Positions 1 to 9,980 of a DNA stretch of 30,349 nt are shown piece by piece; the first letter of the stretch is position 1, and each line of letters starts with the position of its first letter. Both the position numbers and the translations under genes were made by a program. This DNA is from Pigoraptor chileana (Eukaryota; Opisthokonta; Filasterea). The notes under the pieces are model-generated. The model made no database searches and was not told the DNA's origin. It was given only the letters and a program-made list of their open reading frames with translations. The stretch spans positions 1-30,349 of the forward strand of contig CALSCR010002378.1 of assembly GCA_943704495.1 (NCBI GenBank), written 5' to 3'.

Positions 1-73
<73 letters not shown>
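1..73. repeat. (AC)n dinucleotide microsatellite at the left edge
   Basis: An uninterrupted AC run begins at the first base of the window, so its true length is unknown. It probably lies in an intron of the minus-strand tubulin gene, because that gene's last visible exon ends at 234 in an open splice donor. Confidence 0.97.
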
Positions 74-77
<4 letters not shown>

Positions 78-233
78 CGCACACAGATAACACTGAGCGC
101 GGATAGATATGTATACACACGTGGGGATGCACAATTAACCATCAGCTACTAAAGAGGCGACCATACACTCCGCAGATGCGCCAACAAGAAACGCACAGGC
201 GGGCCATACAAATACCGCGCAGCCGGCGCACAC

Positions 234-1461
234 CTTTGCAGGGTATCGAGTGCCAACAGGGCGTTGTAATATTGCGTGGGCGTCTCTCCCGACAAGTGTG
301 GAAGCACACACGATGACACTATGAATGACGACGGAAATGCATCGCGCACTTCTTCACAAAGGCGCGAGCCGACACCTGTAAGAAGACAATGTGGCAGGCA
401 GGGGTGGGTGTGAATTAGGCACAAGGGCGGGACGCCACTTACTCACTCATAACCACACTTAAGTTAGTGCTCACCTGAGCCAGTCCCTCCCCCGAGGCTG
501 TGAAGAAACACAAACGACGGCCTGACATCAGAGCGTTCCGCCTCCATTCTTACGGCGTCCATGGCACGAGCGACAAGGGTGTTCTCTCCGCGGCTTCCAT
601 AGTAGCCTACACATGCAGTGTGTGTGCGTGTGCGTGTGTGTGTGTGTGCGTGTATGTGTGTGTGTGTATGTGTGTTGAGTCGGTGTGTTGCATATGTGTT
701 GAGTATGTTTGTGGAAATCAGCAAGTGTGTTGTGTGTTGCGTAAACCGACAAACAGGATAATGAAGCGCACCATATGCCCAGTTCTTTCCACGACCACTT
801 GCGTCGGTGATGATGTTTGTCTTTGAATACAATTGATGCTGTTTGCCCTCAGAGACCGAACGACGCACAACCTGTAAGACAGGCACATGAGCAGTGCGGA
901 CAAACAGGGGCAATGGTTGGCATGAATGCTACGAAAGGACACACATAGGCAATAGTAGGCTAAGCAAGGATAAAATAGGTATTAGTAAGCGCATGAAAGG
1001 AGCAAACAGGCAAGAGTAGGGTAAGAAAGAAGGAATGAATAGGGCACTGACACTCAACAGGAACAGAACAACGGATAGCGACGCATCAGTCTTCTGAAAA
1101 CGAACAAGGGTTGTTTAGTCTTGGGCTTCAGTGAACTGCGTGTCCAGTGGAACATGTTCCCTCAGTCTGGACAATCAGTAACTAAGTGTGCATAGACGCA
1201 CCTTGGACTCGCTATCCACAAGTATGCATGGGACAGTGCCGTCACCCTTACGGAAGCCAAGATAGTCGCTGTTGCCCCTGTAGGTTCAATGCACCGCAAA
1301 AGTTGGGGTTTTTTTCAATTAAACCGATTGAATTTCCGCTTCAGAATGCATTGCCTTGTCGTTTGTTACGCAGTTATTACTCACTCTTGTTGGATCGACT
1401 TCCAAAGGGCACTTCCAACTTGATTCCCACACTGTCCAACATTAAGAAACACAGTCCCCAT
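234..1461 (-). CDS. Divergent tubulin of the zeta/delta class, 5' part (partial, runs off left edge)
   Basis: Five exons join in frame on the minus strand: 1461-1385, 1277-1202, 871-772, 606-475 and 375-234, with introns of 107, 330, 165 and 99 nt. They give 175 codons plus 2 nt. The protein starts MGTVFLNVGQCGNQVGSALW, the tubulin N-terminal nucleotide-loop signature. It continues with ILVDSESKV, then NWAYGYYGSRGE, then the GTP-binding signature LGGGTGSG, then SGETPTQYYNALLALDTLQ. The GNQ, NWAYG and GGGTGSG motifs are intact. The NWAYGY and SGETP..YN segments resemble zeta and delta tubulins of the centriole/basal body more than alpha, beta or gamma; from memory zeta fits best. The start is the only ATG in frame with the GQCGNQ motif in this exon. 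The last exon ends in AG|GTGTGC with no stop, so at least half the protein lies beyond the window. The product would act in basal-body triplet or appendage structure, which implies a flagellate stage. Confidence 0.92.
615..677. repeat. (TG)n-rich tract in a tubulin intron
   Basis: An imperfect TG run lies within the 607-771 intron of the minus-strand tubulin gene. Read on the minus strand it is CA-rich and sits just upstream of the acceptor at 607-608. Confidence 0.85.
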
Positions 1462-3563
1462 TGGGACACATGCCGCACGGCGGATTCCCGACAGAGAATA
1501 ATGTGCTTGTCTGTGATCAACCACCCTTTACGCTGTTAAGTGACTGTGCTGTGTGAACAATAGCGTGGCGAAGGGTGCACAGCGGCTAAGCGAATGGGAG
1601 CAGTTATTTGCTTTGACTCGAAAAGCAGAATGGTTTTCCCAACACATCAAGTCATCGCCTTCGGCCCATGTCCTATGTTTTAAAAAAAAAAGAGTCCAGA
1701 TCCGCTCCATCATTCGGGAAAAAAAAACATACGCTGACAAAGGCCCCTCAGTTCATGATGTTGATGGAAGGACAATCAAAGGCGCCCGACATTGTCCTCA
1801 TTACACACATTACACACACGCGCGCACACGCAGTTGTGGGCACACAACCATATAAAATGCTTCTACCAACGAGAAAAACTCACACTGAACACGCATCCAT
1901 CAACGAACAAGCGTGAACGCCGAAAACAAACTAAGCTCATCAGGCCTCCGAATTAGAAGTAGCACACCGGCTTTGAGTTGCCGTTGCGGGCCTTGGTGTA
2001 ACATCGGCACGTGACGCGTGATAAGTACAAATAGATGGATAATTTTTGATAATAATTTGATTTGTTATGGAAAAATATTGCATCAGAACCATAAAGAAAC
2101 AACTTGAAACAAACCTATAAGTAATAAAAATGTATCTAGCTCGAACTCAAATAGAGTAGGGTTAGGGCTAGGGTTATCTCGATTTGGTGTGGTTCTGTGA
2201 GTGAGAGATGCGATTTCTGGCACCCTTTCAATACAGTCCAGCACCCGAAATAGATTGCAACCATCCCAGGGGTGTCACATTGTTTGCCAAAATTGGCGAT
2301 TCGTCAGCGCACAGAACGTGTCATTGTGTTCCGGTCCAAATTTGTCGTGCGGTCTCACCTTCTTACCTTTTGTTTTATTTGTGCCAACTTCGATGTATGG
2401 GCTTTGTATAGGCGGATGTTTATTTCGCACAACCCGCGAAAAGAAATTCTAGAAATCCACATGTGGGAAAATGTGTCCGTTATTAAACTTTTAGTTTGTG
2501 TTTGCCATCATACACTATTCAATACCTAAGCTGAATTATTCATTTATTTTTGGGTATATTTTCGGCTCTAAATTAATTATTAGCAAGCTCGATCCACACG
2601 CTCCATCTCGCAGAGAGCAACAAATGAAAAAAAATTAAAAATACATTTAATTCAAAAATAAAAAATAATAATTTTATTTTCAATACTATCCGATAGTCAA
2701 CCAACAACCCCTCGGTCCCCATACAAACACCCCATACAAATCACGCGGGGCCGCGTCCTTGTTGCGTTGACTATGGCTTGACTATGGACTGACTACTCAC
2801 AATGGCTTGGCTATGGAAAATGGCCCCGCAATAGTGTCGACCCTTCACTAGACAATCGGTTGCGTGTGGCGTGTGCACGCACGCACAGGAGATGCACGCA
2901 TCATGCACCAATACACACTAATCCTTCCGGATGCTCTCTATCCTCCCTTCCTGCCCACTCTACGCGCCTGCAGTGTGCACGGTGTGTGTGTCCATTGGCG
3001 TCGATGTTGTTCATGCTGTGAGTGTCGGCGGCTCCGATTATAACTTCGATCATGCAGCAGTCTCTATCGTGGATAACGTGATGGAGGATTGCAAAACACT
3101 GGAGAGATTTTTGGTTGGCGTCAGATTCAACGTCTAATCTTACCTCGTGCGCGTTCAAAATTATATTTCGAACAAAAAATAATTGCGTGTTAGGAGATCG
3201 ATCCACTCCACTTGAAGATTTGTGACTCCCAACTTTGATCATTTTCGCAACTTCCGGAGGGGTTGATTTCCTTTTCGGCCTTCATCCTTCACCATTCTCC
3301 GATTAGAGACGACATTTACTTTGGGCTGCCCCTTGCCGTCAAAGGGGGCTGCCGTGAGGGGCATGGTTACACAGGATCATTGCCCTGTGAGTGTCCGCTA
3401 TTGAATTCTGAGAGAGACGAGTTTTATCACCGACAACGTCAAACGTCCGAACCATTCGACATCCGAAATTCGATTTTCGACTTTGTCGCGCCTTTCGTCT
3501 CGATCCTAGCATCGTGCGGTTTTTCTTTGTTGCGAAGTGGTGAAACGTTGGTTTTGAAATCGT
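1462..3563. other. Divergent intergenic region between tubulin (-) and bHLH-PAS gene (+)
   Basis: This 2.1-kb stretch has no gene I can support and should hold both promoters and 5' UTRs. It contains a CACGTG at 2008-2013, a telomere-like TTAGGG cluster at 2156-2178, and AT-rich blocks around 2030-2140 and 2520-2690. Short open frames occur on both strands at about 2901-3242 but show no recognisable domain. Confidence 0.7.
2156..2178 (+). repeat. Interstitial telomere-like repeat (TTAGGG type)
   Basis: The segment holds three degenerate units, GGGTTAGGGCTAGGGTTA, of the TTAGGG telomere repeat with one CTAGGG variant. It lies about 700 bp upstream of the tubulin start and 1.4 kb upstream of the bHLH-PAS start. 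The same 13-bp core AGGGCTAGGGTTA recurs on the minus strand at 22759-22771. Confidence 0.8.
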
Positions 3564-6500
3564 ATGGTGAATTGCGCGTGCGCAACGACGACGACCATGA
3601 AGCGTGTGCGGAGTGTGCGCCGGGGTGATGATGGTGCCAACACCCAAACAGGCGGGCAACTGCAACAACAGCAGCAGCCGCCATCACAGCAGCCGCAATA
3701 CGACAAGGATTACAATCCGTCACAGTCGCTTCCCCATGCGGTTGGTGCATCTTCCGCGGTAGGCGTGCAGAATGGCGGCAGTAACGGCAACGGTAACGGC
3801 GTTTTTTCGGCATCGTCGAATGCGTTCCCGTGGGTTGTCAACTTTGACATGAGCAATAGAACGGGGATTGACGACTCGTTTGGCGCTTTTCCCGAGACTG
3901 CGGCGTCCATGGCACATCCCCAGGGCCAGCGGTACACTTTCCAGCAGGTACAGCGTGGCGGTGCGGCCGAGCCGTTTGTGCCGAAAGCAGAGCCAGAGGA
4001 CATGGGATCCGACGATGCAAAGAGGTTTGTGTCTCTATGTTGTTGGTGTTTCTTTGTACATCCGATGGCTGGGTTTTTTCGTTGCTTGCAAAGAATTCTC
4101 ATTTTCATAGTCTTTTTCATTGTTTTTTATTTATTCTTTTGCTTTATTCTTTCTTTTTTGTTTTGTTGTTGCAACTTTTTGGGTTTTTTGTTGTTGAAAC
4201 TTTTTTTGTGTGGTATTCTTTCTTTGTAGGAAATTTGAAAGCGACGGGGAGAACGACGACTTTGGCACAGATGCACAACTTGGAAACGGCGGAACCAAAA
4301 AGCGCACTCGTTCCTACCGCGAGTCTCACAATGCGATTGAAAAGCGCCGCCGCGACCGAATCAACAGCAGCCTGCGTTCACTCTCGCAGCTTGTGCCCGA
4401 GTGTGCTGCGGCCGCCACACGTCTGGACAAGGCGGATATTCTCCGCATGACTGTCGACTACCTGAACCTTCTCAAGGCAGCAGGCAGGCTTGGTGGGTTG
4501 GCGTGGTTCTTGTTACGCCTTGCCACTTTTTATGCGTGGGCCTGCTTTTCTTTCCTCTTGGTGTGTGTTTTTTTTTTTTTTTGGGGGGGGGGGGGGCCGT
4601 TGGGCGCGTGCTAGCCGCATGTTGTGAATGTATATGTATGTTTTGTCTGTATTTGTTTGTGTGTGTAATTGAGTGTTCTGTGTTTTATTTTTTATTGCGT
4701 TACTGCTCACTTGGGGGCAACAGTGTTACTCACTTCATTACAACAAATGCAAACACACATCTTGTTTATGCTTTGTCTCGCATCCCCTTTGGCATTCTCA
4801 TTGCAAACAGGTCCCTGTGATCCCACTTCGACGCCCTCGCACGCCACACCATACAACAACAGCCTTCCTTACGGGCAGTCGCCAATGAGCATGACGACCG
4901 TGTCAACTGTGAACAACGTGCACCCTGCGAACAGCAACAGCAGCTCATTTATGCGACAGCAATCGACAGATGGTCCTGTCAAGCAGCTAATACACGTGCC
5001 GGTCGTCGCTCTCGCGCCACAAGGAGTCTCGGAGAGCAAATGGTTTCACTTTTTGCTCGATGAGGAGCTCGATCTCTTTCACGTGTTTACGGCGTCGGGT
5101 CGCATAGTCCACATGTCCGACTCGTGCCAGAAAATGCTTGGATACAACGCATCGGAACTTGTGGGCCTCAACATGTACGATCTCTTGCACCAGGAGGACT
5201 CTGAGGCGATTGGAAGCGAATTGTCGCACCCGGATGTGACTGCCGCGGCCCACAGACAGCGTGGCTGCGTTGGCGAGCTGTCGTATCGTCTCCGCAAGCG
5301 AAACGGCGCATTCAAGTGGCTGCAGGTCCGGGGGCGTCTGGTCACGTGCACCACACTGCGGTCTGAGGGTGCGCCGTCGGGCAGTGTTGGAACGGCGCAC
5401 TCGAATACGTCTGATTCCGGTATGGATAGCACGTCCAACACTGTCACGAGTCCGACGACGACGCAGGATGGGTCTCTCCAAGGCCAATTACAACAACAAC
5501 AACACCAGCAAAATCCACAACAACAACAACAACAACAACAACAGCGGATGTCTGCACGTGACTTCAACGGGAGTGAACAGGGTACGGTGGGAGCGATGAC
5601 GTCTGCCGTTGTCGCCGCACACCAGGCACAGGTCAACAACCCTTCCGAACTGTATTTTGTGGCACTCGGGCGGGAGCACTCATTCCGCCAAATCATCAGC
5701 GCCAGCGGACTTGTAAACTGCCTCGCCGCAAACGAGTTTATATCGCGGCTCAACCTCTTTGGGATATTCATGTACCTTTCGCCCTCGTCGACGCACCTGA
5801 TTGGATACGAAGCTGACGAAATGATTGGCAAGTCGGCGTATTCGTTTTACCATCCGGAGGACGTTTACCAGCTGTCGCAGGTGTGTGTTTTTGTATCTGT
5901 GTTTGTATGTGTGTTTTGTTGTTTGTTTTCTTTGGTCTGTTCTGTTCTGTTGTGTTTTGTTACGTTTTGTTGTGTTTCCCACACACACTTTGCTTATGGC
6001 TCTCTGACTTCGTCTGTTCGCTCTTGACTCGCTCTCTAGATCCACGAGCGTGTGTTGGGCCTCGCGCAAGACGATGCTGTTGCGACTGTCAAATACCGAT
6101 TTATGACAAAGGATGGCAGCTACGTGTGGATGGGTGGGTAACGGATGTGACGTGTTTGTGACGTGGCGACATGCTTGCCCTTCATACTGTTATGTAAGTG
6201 TGAGTGTATTTATTACTTCGATTGCATTTGCTTTTGTCAGGGACAAAAGTGTGCATTTCAGTTGCTCTTGTTGCGATTAATACTCATTCTTCACGGAATC
6301 GCTTTGCTTGTGTTCCTCCTCCTCTGCATGCTCCTTCTCCGACGTGGTCATATTGCAGAGTCAAAGATGCACGCTTACCTGAACACAGCCACAAACGCCC
6401 CCGAGTTTCTCCTCTGCTCCAACAAGGTGCTGGACGTGTCGAGTGAGCCAGTTGGCGCCCCCCGCTTTTTCACCCAGCTCGACTGCGGGCGGCCGGGCTT

Positions 6501-6752
6501 CCTTCGCCACTCTTCGCCACAGTACGGGGCTGTGCTGAATCCGCCGCTTGACAATGACAGTGCGCTGGCTCTTCTTGATAACGCACTCATGCTCAATATC
6601 CGCAATAAGGAGCTTGAGATGAAATTGAGGACGGCTGTGGGAGGTCCGCTGACGCCGCAGATGCTGTATCGACCACAACAGCAGCTTCAGCAACAACAAC
6701 AGCAGCAACAACAGCAGCAAACACAACAAATGCAGCAGCAAACACAACAAAT

Positions 6753-6827
<75 letters not shown>

Positions 6828-7785
6828 GCCGAGGCAGAATATGGGCGGGGCACAGTTGCCGCAACAGGCGGTGGGCGCACAGTTGCTTGCTCAGAGGAAT
6901 GCACCACAGCAAGTCGCGCCGCCAGCCCAACTGCATCACGTGAGTGTATGGTGTGGATGTCGTCTGTGTGCCACGGGTGATGTTTTCTCGTTTGTTTTTT
7001 TGTTTTACTGGATGAAGTGTGTGGGCTTTACTTGTTTCGCTCGTTGTTTACTTATGGATGGATGCCATTTGTGTGTGATTCGTATTAATGACGCAAAATT
7101 GATGCCAAAACCCCCCTAACACCCGCCCTCACTCCTCCGTGTACCCCACCTGTGTGATGTTATGAAGCAGTCTGGAAGCTTCTCCAAGCTCCCTCCGGCT
7201 CAGATTGCACAAATTGTGGCGGCTGCGTCTGCACAGCAACAAGCTCGCGAGCATCAGCAACACCAACACCAGCAACAGCAACAGCAGCAGCAAATGTCAG
7301 GTCAGCCTCAATCTGCCCAGGGGCGTGGGATGACGGCATCCGCGCGCTCATTTGACGGGCAGTCGTCGTACTGTGCTCCTGCTGTGGCCGTGAACAACGC
7401 CGCCGCACAGCTGCTGCAGCAGCCCTTCGCACACAACCCGAGTGTGCGGCATAGGGCATCAAGCGTTGCTGGCCACGTGTCGCCCGCACCGTCCCCTATA
7501 CCCGGTGGCATGCCCTTGCAATTGCAGAATGGCAGTATGCAGCAGCAACAACAACAACAACAACAGCCCCATATGCAGGGTAACGCGCCTCCACAGGGAC
7601 GAATGGGCTTTGGCGCTTCTGCACCCCATTCTCACGGGACTGCGCCCGGCCAGGGCCAGGGTCCGACGGGTGCGCAGATGGAGGATGCGCCTGATGATAC
7701 GTCTCTTGGGAGCTTCTATGCGCGATACGGGGGCACGATGGATGCCGAGGGCGACGAAAACATGTTTGACATGTTTGACATGTAA
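3564..7785 (+). CDS. bHLH-PAS transcription factor, ARNT/BMAL-like, with polyglutamine C-terminus
   Basis: Six exons join in frame: 3564-4024, 4230-4492, 4811-5880, 6040-6133, 6359-6939 and 7168-7785, giving 1,028 residues. The ATG at 3597 is an alternative start. A basic helix-loop-helix lies at about 180-240, with basic region ESHNAIEKRRRDRIN carrying the His-Glu-Arg set expected for CACGTG E-boxes. PAS-A lies at about 319-420 (FHVFTASGRIVHMSDSCQKM). PAS-B lies at about 545-655 (NEFISRLNLFGIFMYLSPSS and, after two introns, APEFLLCSNKVLD), with the closing LLCSN strand typical of ARNT-type PAS-B. Glutamine tracts lie between the PAS domains and from about residue 735 on. The C-terminus is acidic-hydrophobic (ENMFDMFDM), a plausible activation tail. 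Such proteins normally dimerise and bind DNA in the nucleus. The last acceptor is a NAGNAG (AAGCAG, 7165-7170), so one Gln may vary. The ligand or partner is unknown. Confidence 0.92.
4568..4596 (+). repeat. T15-G14 homopolymer block in intron 2 of the bHLH-PAS gene
   Basis: Fifteen T followed directly by fourteen G, inside the 4493-4810 intron. Such a G run may form unusual structure and is also a common place for length error in an assembly. Confidence 0.95.
5490..5544 (+). repeat. CAA/CAG tract encoding Gln in the PAS-A/PAS-B linker
   Basis: Mostly CAA triplets with a few CAC, CAG and AAT/CCA interruptions, coding a Gln-rich stretch in exon 3 of the bHLH-PAS gene between the two PAS domains. 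Confidence 0.95.
6676..6828 (+). repeat. Long CAA/CAG polyglutamine tract, including a pure (CAA)15 run
   Basis: Exon 5 of the bHLH-PAS gene holds about 50 codons of nearly pure Gln, with two interrupted QQTQQMQQQ units near 6718-6755. The block 6781-6825 is fifteen consecutive CAA codons, the part most likely to change in length between strains. Confidence 0.97.
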
Positions 7786-8115
7786 CACAACCCCGTAGAC
7801 TGGCGCGCATTGTCTGCGGCCTCTGTGCTTTTGTTTTGTTTTCTTGTCTATTTTGTGTGGACTTCTCTCTATCTGGACCTCTATTGTTCCTTTGCGTTTG
7901 TGGCCTGTTTATTTGGTGCAGTTTCAATCCCTGCCGATGTTGGACGTTCGCTGTATTTTTGCGTTGTGTGCGCGCGTCGTTCAGTGGCTTTATTTTTCTG
8001 GGCTGTGTGTGCGTGTGTGCGCGCATGTGTCGAGAATTTTTTCTCACTCTCTTTTCGCGTTGCTATTCTCGCGCGTTTGATTACTTTTGATTATCTCTTC
8101 GTCCCAATTTAAACA

Positions 8116-8146
8116 ATTTGAACCAGGGGTACCCCTGATTTGAACC
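8116..8146. repeat. 14-bp perfect palindrome flanked by 9-bp direct repeats
   Basis: CAGGGGTACCCCTG at 8124-8137 is a perfect palindrome. It is flanked by ATTTGAACC at 8116-8124 and again at 8138-8146. It lies about 330 bp past the bHLH-PAS stop and could be a protein-binding site or part of a transcript-end hairpin. No function is known to me. Confidence 0.85.
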
Positions 8147-8240
8147 TTGAACGGCGTTGTTTGAAAATCTTAGAATGTTTCAGGGGAACTAACTGGGTGA
8201 CGCCGCGGTCGCAGACAGTGACAGCAGACTTATCAGTGTC

Positions 8241-8350
8241 ACTGAGAGGGGCTGGACTACGGGCAGGGGTACTCCGGGACTGAGAGGGGCAGGGATACTC
8301 CGGGACGGAGAGGGGCAGGGATACTCCGGGACGGAGAGGGGGCAGGGGTC
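8241..8350 (+). repeat. 26-bp G-rich tandem repeat (minisatellite)
   Basis: Copies start at 8279, 8305 and 8331, with a diverged longer copy from 8241. The unit runs from ACGGAGAGGGGC through AGGGATACTCCGGG. The plus strand is strongly purine-rich. It ends about 310 bp before the hydrolase start codon. Confidence 0.92.
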
Positions 8351-8416
8351 TGACCGGGACCGGCCAAATTCGGGTCAGAGTCCGCCGGGCCGCAACGAGC
8401 GCCGCTCAGTCATTGA

Positions 8417-8424
8417 TGACGTCA
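8417..8424. promoter_or_regulatory. Perfect CRE-type palindrome TGACGTCA
   Basis: TGACGTCA is the full binding site of CREB/ATF-type bZIP factors. It sits about 235 bp upstream of the hydrolase ATG at 8659, a suitable place for a promoter element. Its use is inferred from sequence alone. Confidence 0.5.
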
Positions 8425-8658
8425 GTTAGTCGGTCGCTGCTACAAGTATCAGACGACGTCGCTGTTAATATTAGCACTACATATCAGACAGACTGACATG
8501 GGGCATTCATTAGTTCAGTTGAGAGTGGTCCACTGAATAGGCAAGTTCATTGCAAGCCACAAAGTGCACCAACAAATATGCCAGTGGTGTCAGAGATATT
8601 CGACATGTGGACACATGTAATTTCGCAACCGCTGCAAAATAATTGAAAGGATTGGAAA

Positions 8659-9980
8659 ATGTTTGCAGACTCACTCGACTACCCTCTTGTGGATGCGCCC
8701 TTGCGCTCCATTGCGTGCCCAGCGGACGTCACACTGCCTCCGTGTCACATTCGGAGACGCCTGCGCTGCGCAACCGGCGTTGCTGCGGGTGGATCCCCTT
8801 GCGGCGCCGGCCCGAATACCGCGGGTTCGAACCCGGCGATACGCGAGCGGGTCGCCCTTGTTTTTCTAGGGGCGAGTACCCCGCGTAACAACAAACGCAA
8901 TGCATTAACCGATTCGTGTTGGCAGAGCGGTGCATTTGATCGCGTGCTTATGTGTGAACTGCCCCATGTGTTTGCATACGGCATGGATTCGCGCGGCGTC
9001 GCCCGGGATCGAGATGGAGATGATGGAGGCGAGTATGAAGGGCCAATCTTGTCGCAGGCGGAGGCGGCGGTGTCTGTTCGCGCGGCAGTGTATCCCATCT
9101 TGCGCAATGCAAACGTGGATACCGTGACGATTGTCGCATACTCGATGGGCTCTGTTCTCGCTGCACATCTGTGGCATGATTTCCAGTCAGTGTGCGCCCA
9201 CCACTTTCCACTCGAAAAGGCGAGGCTGCGTGCCGTCCTAGTGGGATGCGGCCTCACTATTCCCGTACACATAAAACAGGTGAGATATTAATGTGCTTTC
9301 TGTTCCTCGTTAATACGGATGTCGTGTATCCTGCAAGACTGTATACAAGCTCTCTATTTTGCACTTGTGTCAACCCGTCTCGCATGCGATACTAATGGGG
9401 TACGGACTGTCTCTGGTTGATTCAGGGCGACGCATTGAATCATATTTCTATGCTTCGGTTTTGCATCCAATTGCAGGTCGTTGGCGCATTTTTCACAATT
9501 GAGGGGCAGCGGGCGCGCAACATCGCTGCCGATCACGGACCGAACTTCGATGCGATTCTGCGTTGCATTCGTGAGTGGATTGCCGTGCCAGACGGCCCCA
9601 CTTTCTTCATAGACGATCTTGGTCAGCGGAGAGACATTACACTCAATCCACTTGTTCATTTCATCCGCGCAAGGGATGACATTGTCTATACTCTCGACAG
9701 CATATTTAGTGGTGAGGATCCCTACCCTGCATCCGCTGGCGTGGATGTCTCGCGCATACCTTATGCACAGCTGCAGGCGCGCGTGCGGGACGAATTCGCA
9801 CTGCAGCACTTGTCAAATCGGCATGGCCAAGATGGATCCTGCGCTAAAGTACACGTCATTCCCGGCGACCACTTTGCAATGTTCGGCATTTTTGTGCAGT
9901 ACATGAAAGAGGTTGCGATCGGATGTTTTCGCCACTTGGATCATATCGGCCCGCGTATGGAAGGGCTTTCAAAGCTGTGA
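8659..9980 (+). CDS. Alpha/beta-hydrolase family protein, thioesterase-like
   Basis: Two exons: 8659-9279, then either 9477-9980 (374 aa) or 9426-9980 (391 aa). Both acceptors keep the frame. I favour 9477 because a pyrimidine-rich stretch and TTGCAG precede it and the bases between look intronic. An early strand VALVFLGAS is followed by a nucleophile elbow VAYSMGS with Ser at residue 162; the first Gly of the usual GxSxG is Ala. A late motif VIPGDHFAMF supplies the likely catalytic His (residue 339 in the shorter form). The spacing and the PGDHF motif resemble thioesterases of fatty-acid, polyketide or peptide synthesis, but I cannot assign a substrate. No signal peptide is seen. The first 65 residues, rich in Cys, Arg and Pro, match nothing I know, so the true start could be downstream. 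Confidence 0.8.

Larger units (their letters stand above)
7786..8658. other. Spacer between bHLH-PAS gene and hydrolase gene
   Basis: It must hold the 3' UTR of the bHLH-PAS gene and the promoter of the hydrolase. The first 300 bases are T-rich and G/T-rich. The rest contains a palindrome (8124-8137), a 26-bp minisatellite (8241-8350) and a CRE-type palindrome (8417-8424). I see no gene. Confidence 0.75.

Noticed and set aside
74-180. A further tubulin exon reading ADG near 150-160 on the minus strand
   Set aside because: Tubulins have a similar motif here, but no acceptor gives the needed phase without an immediate stop. The next exon is probably outside the window.
2901-3242. 113-residue minus-strand frame in the divergent spacer
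   Set aside because: Parts look protein-like, but there is no known domain, no supporting splice partner, and an equally plausible frame runs on the opposite strand. It is not enough to call a gene.
8822-8835. CGGGTTCGAACCCG, resembling a tRNA T-arm / B box
   Set aside because: No A box, acceptor pairing or anticodon arm can be placed upstream, and the site lies within the hydrolase open frame.
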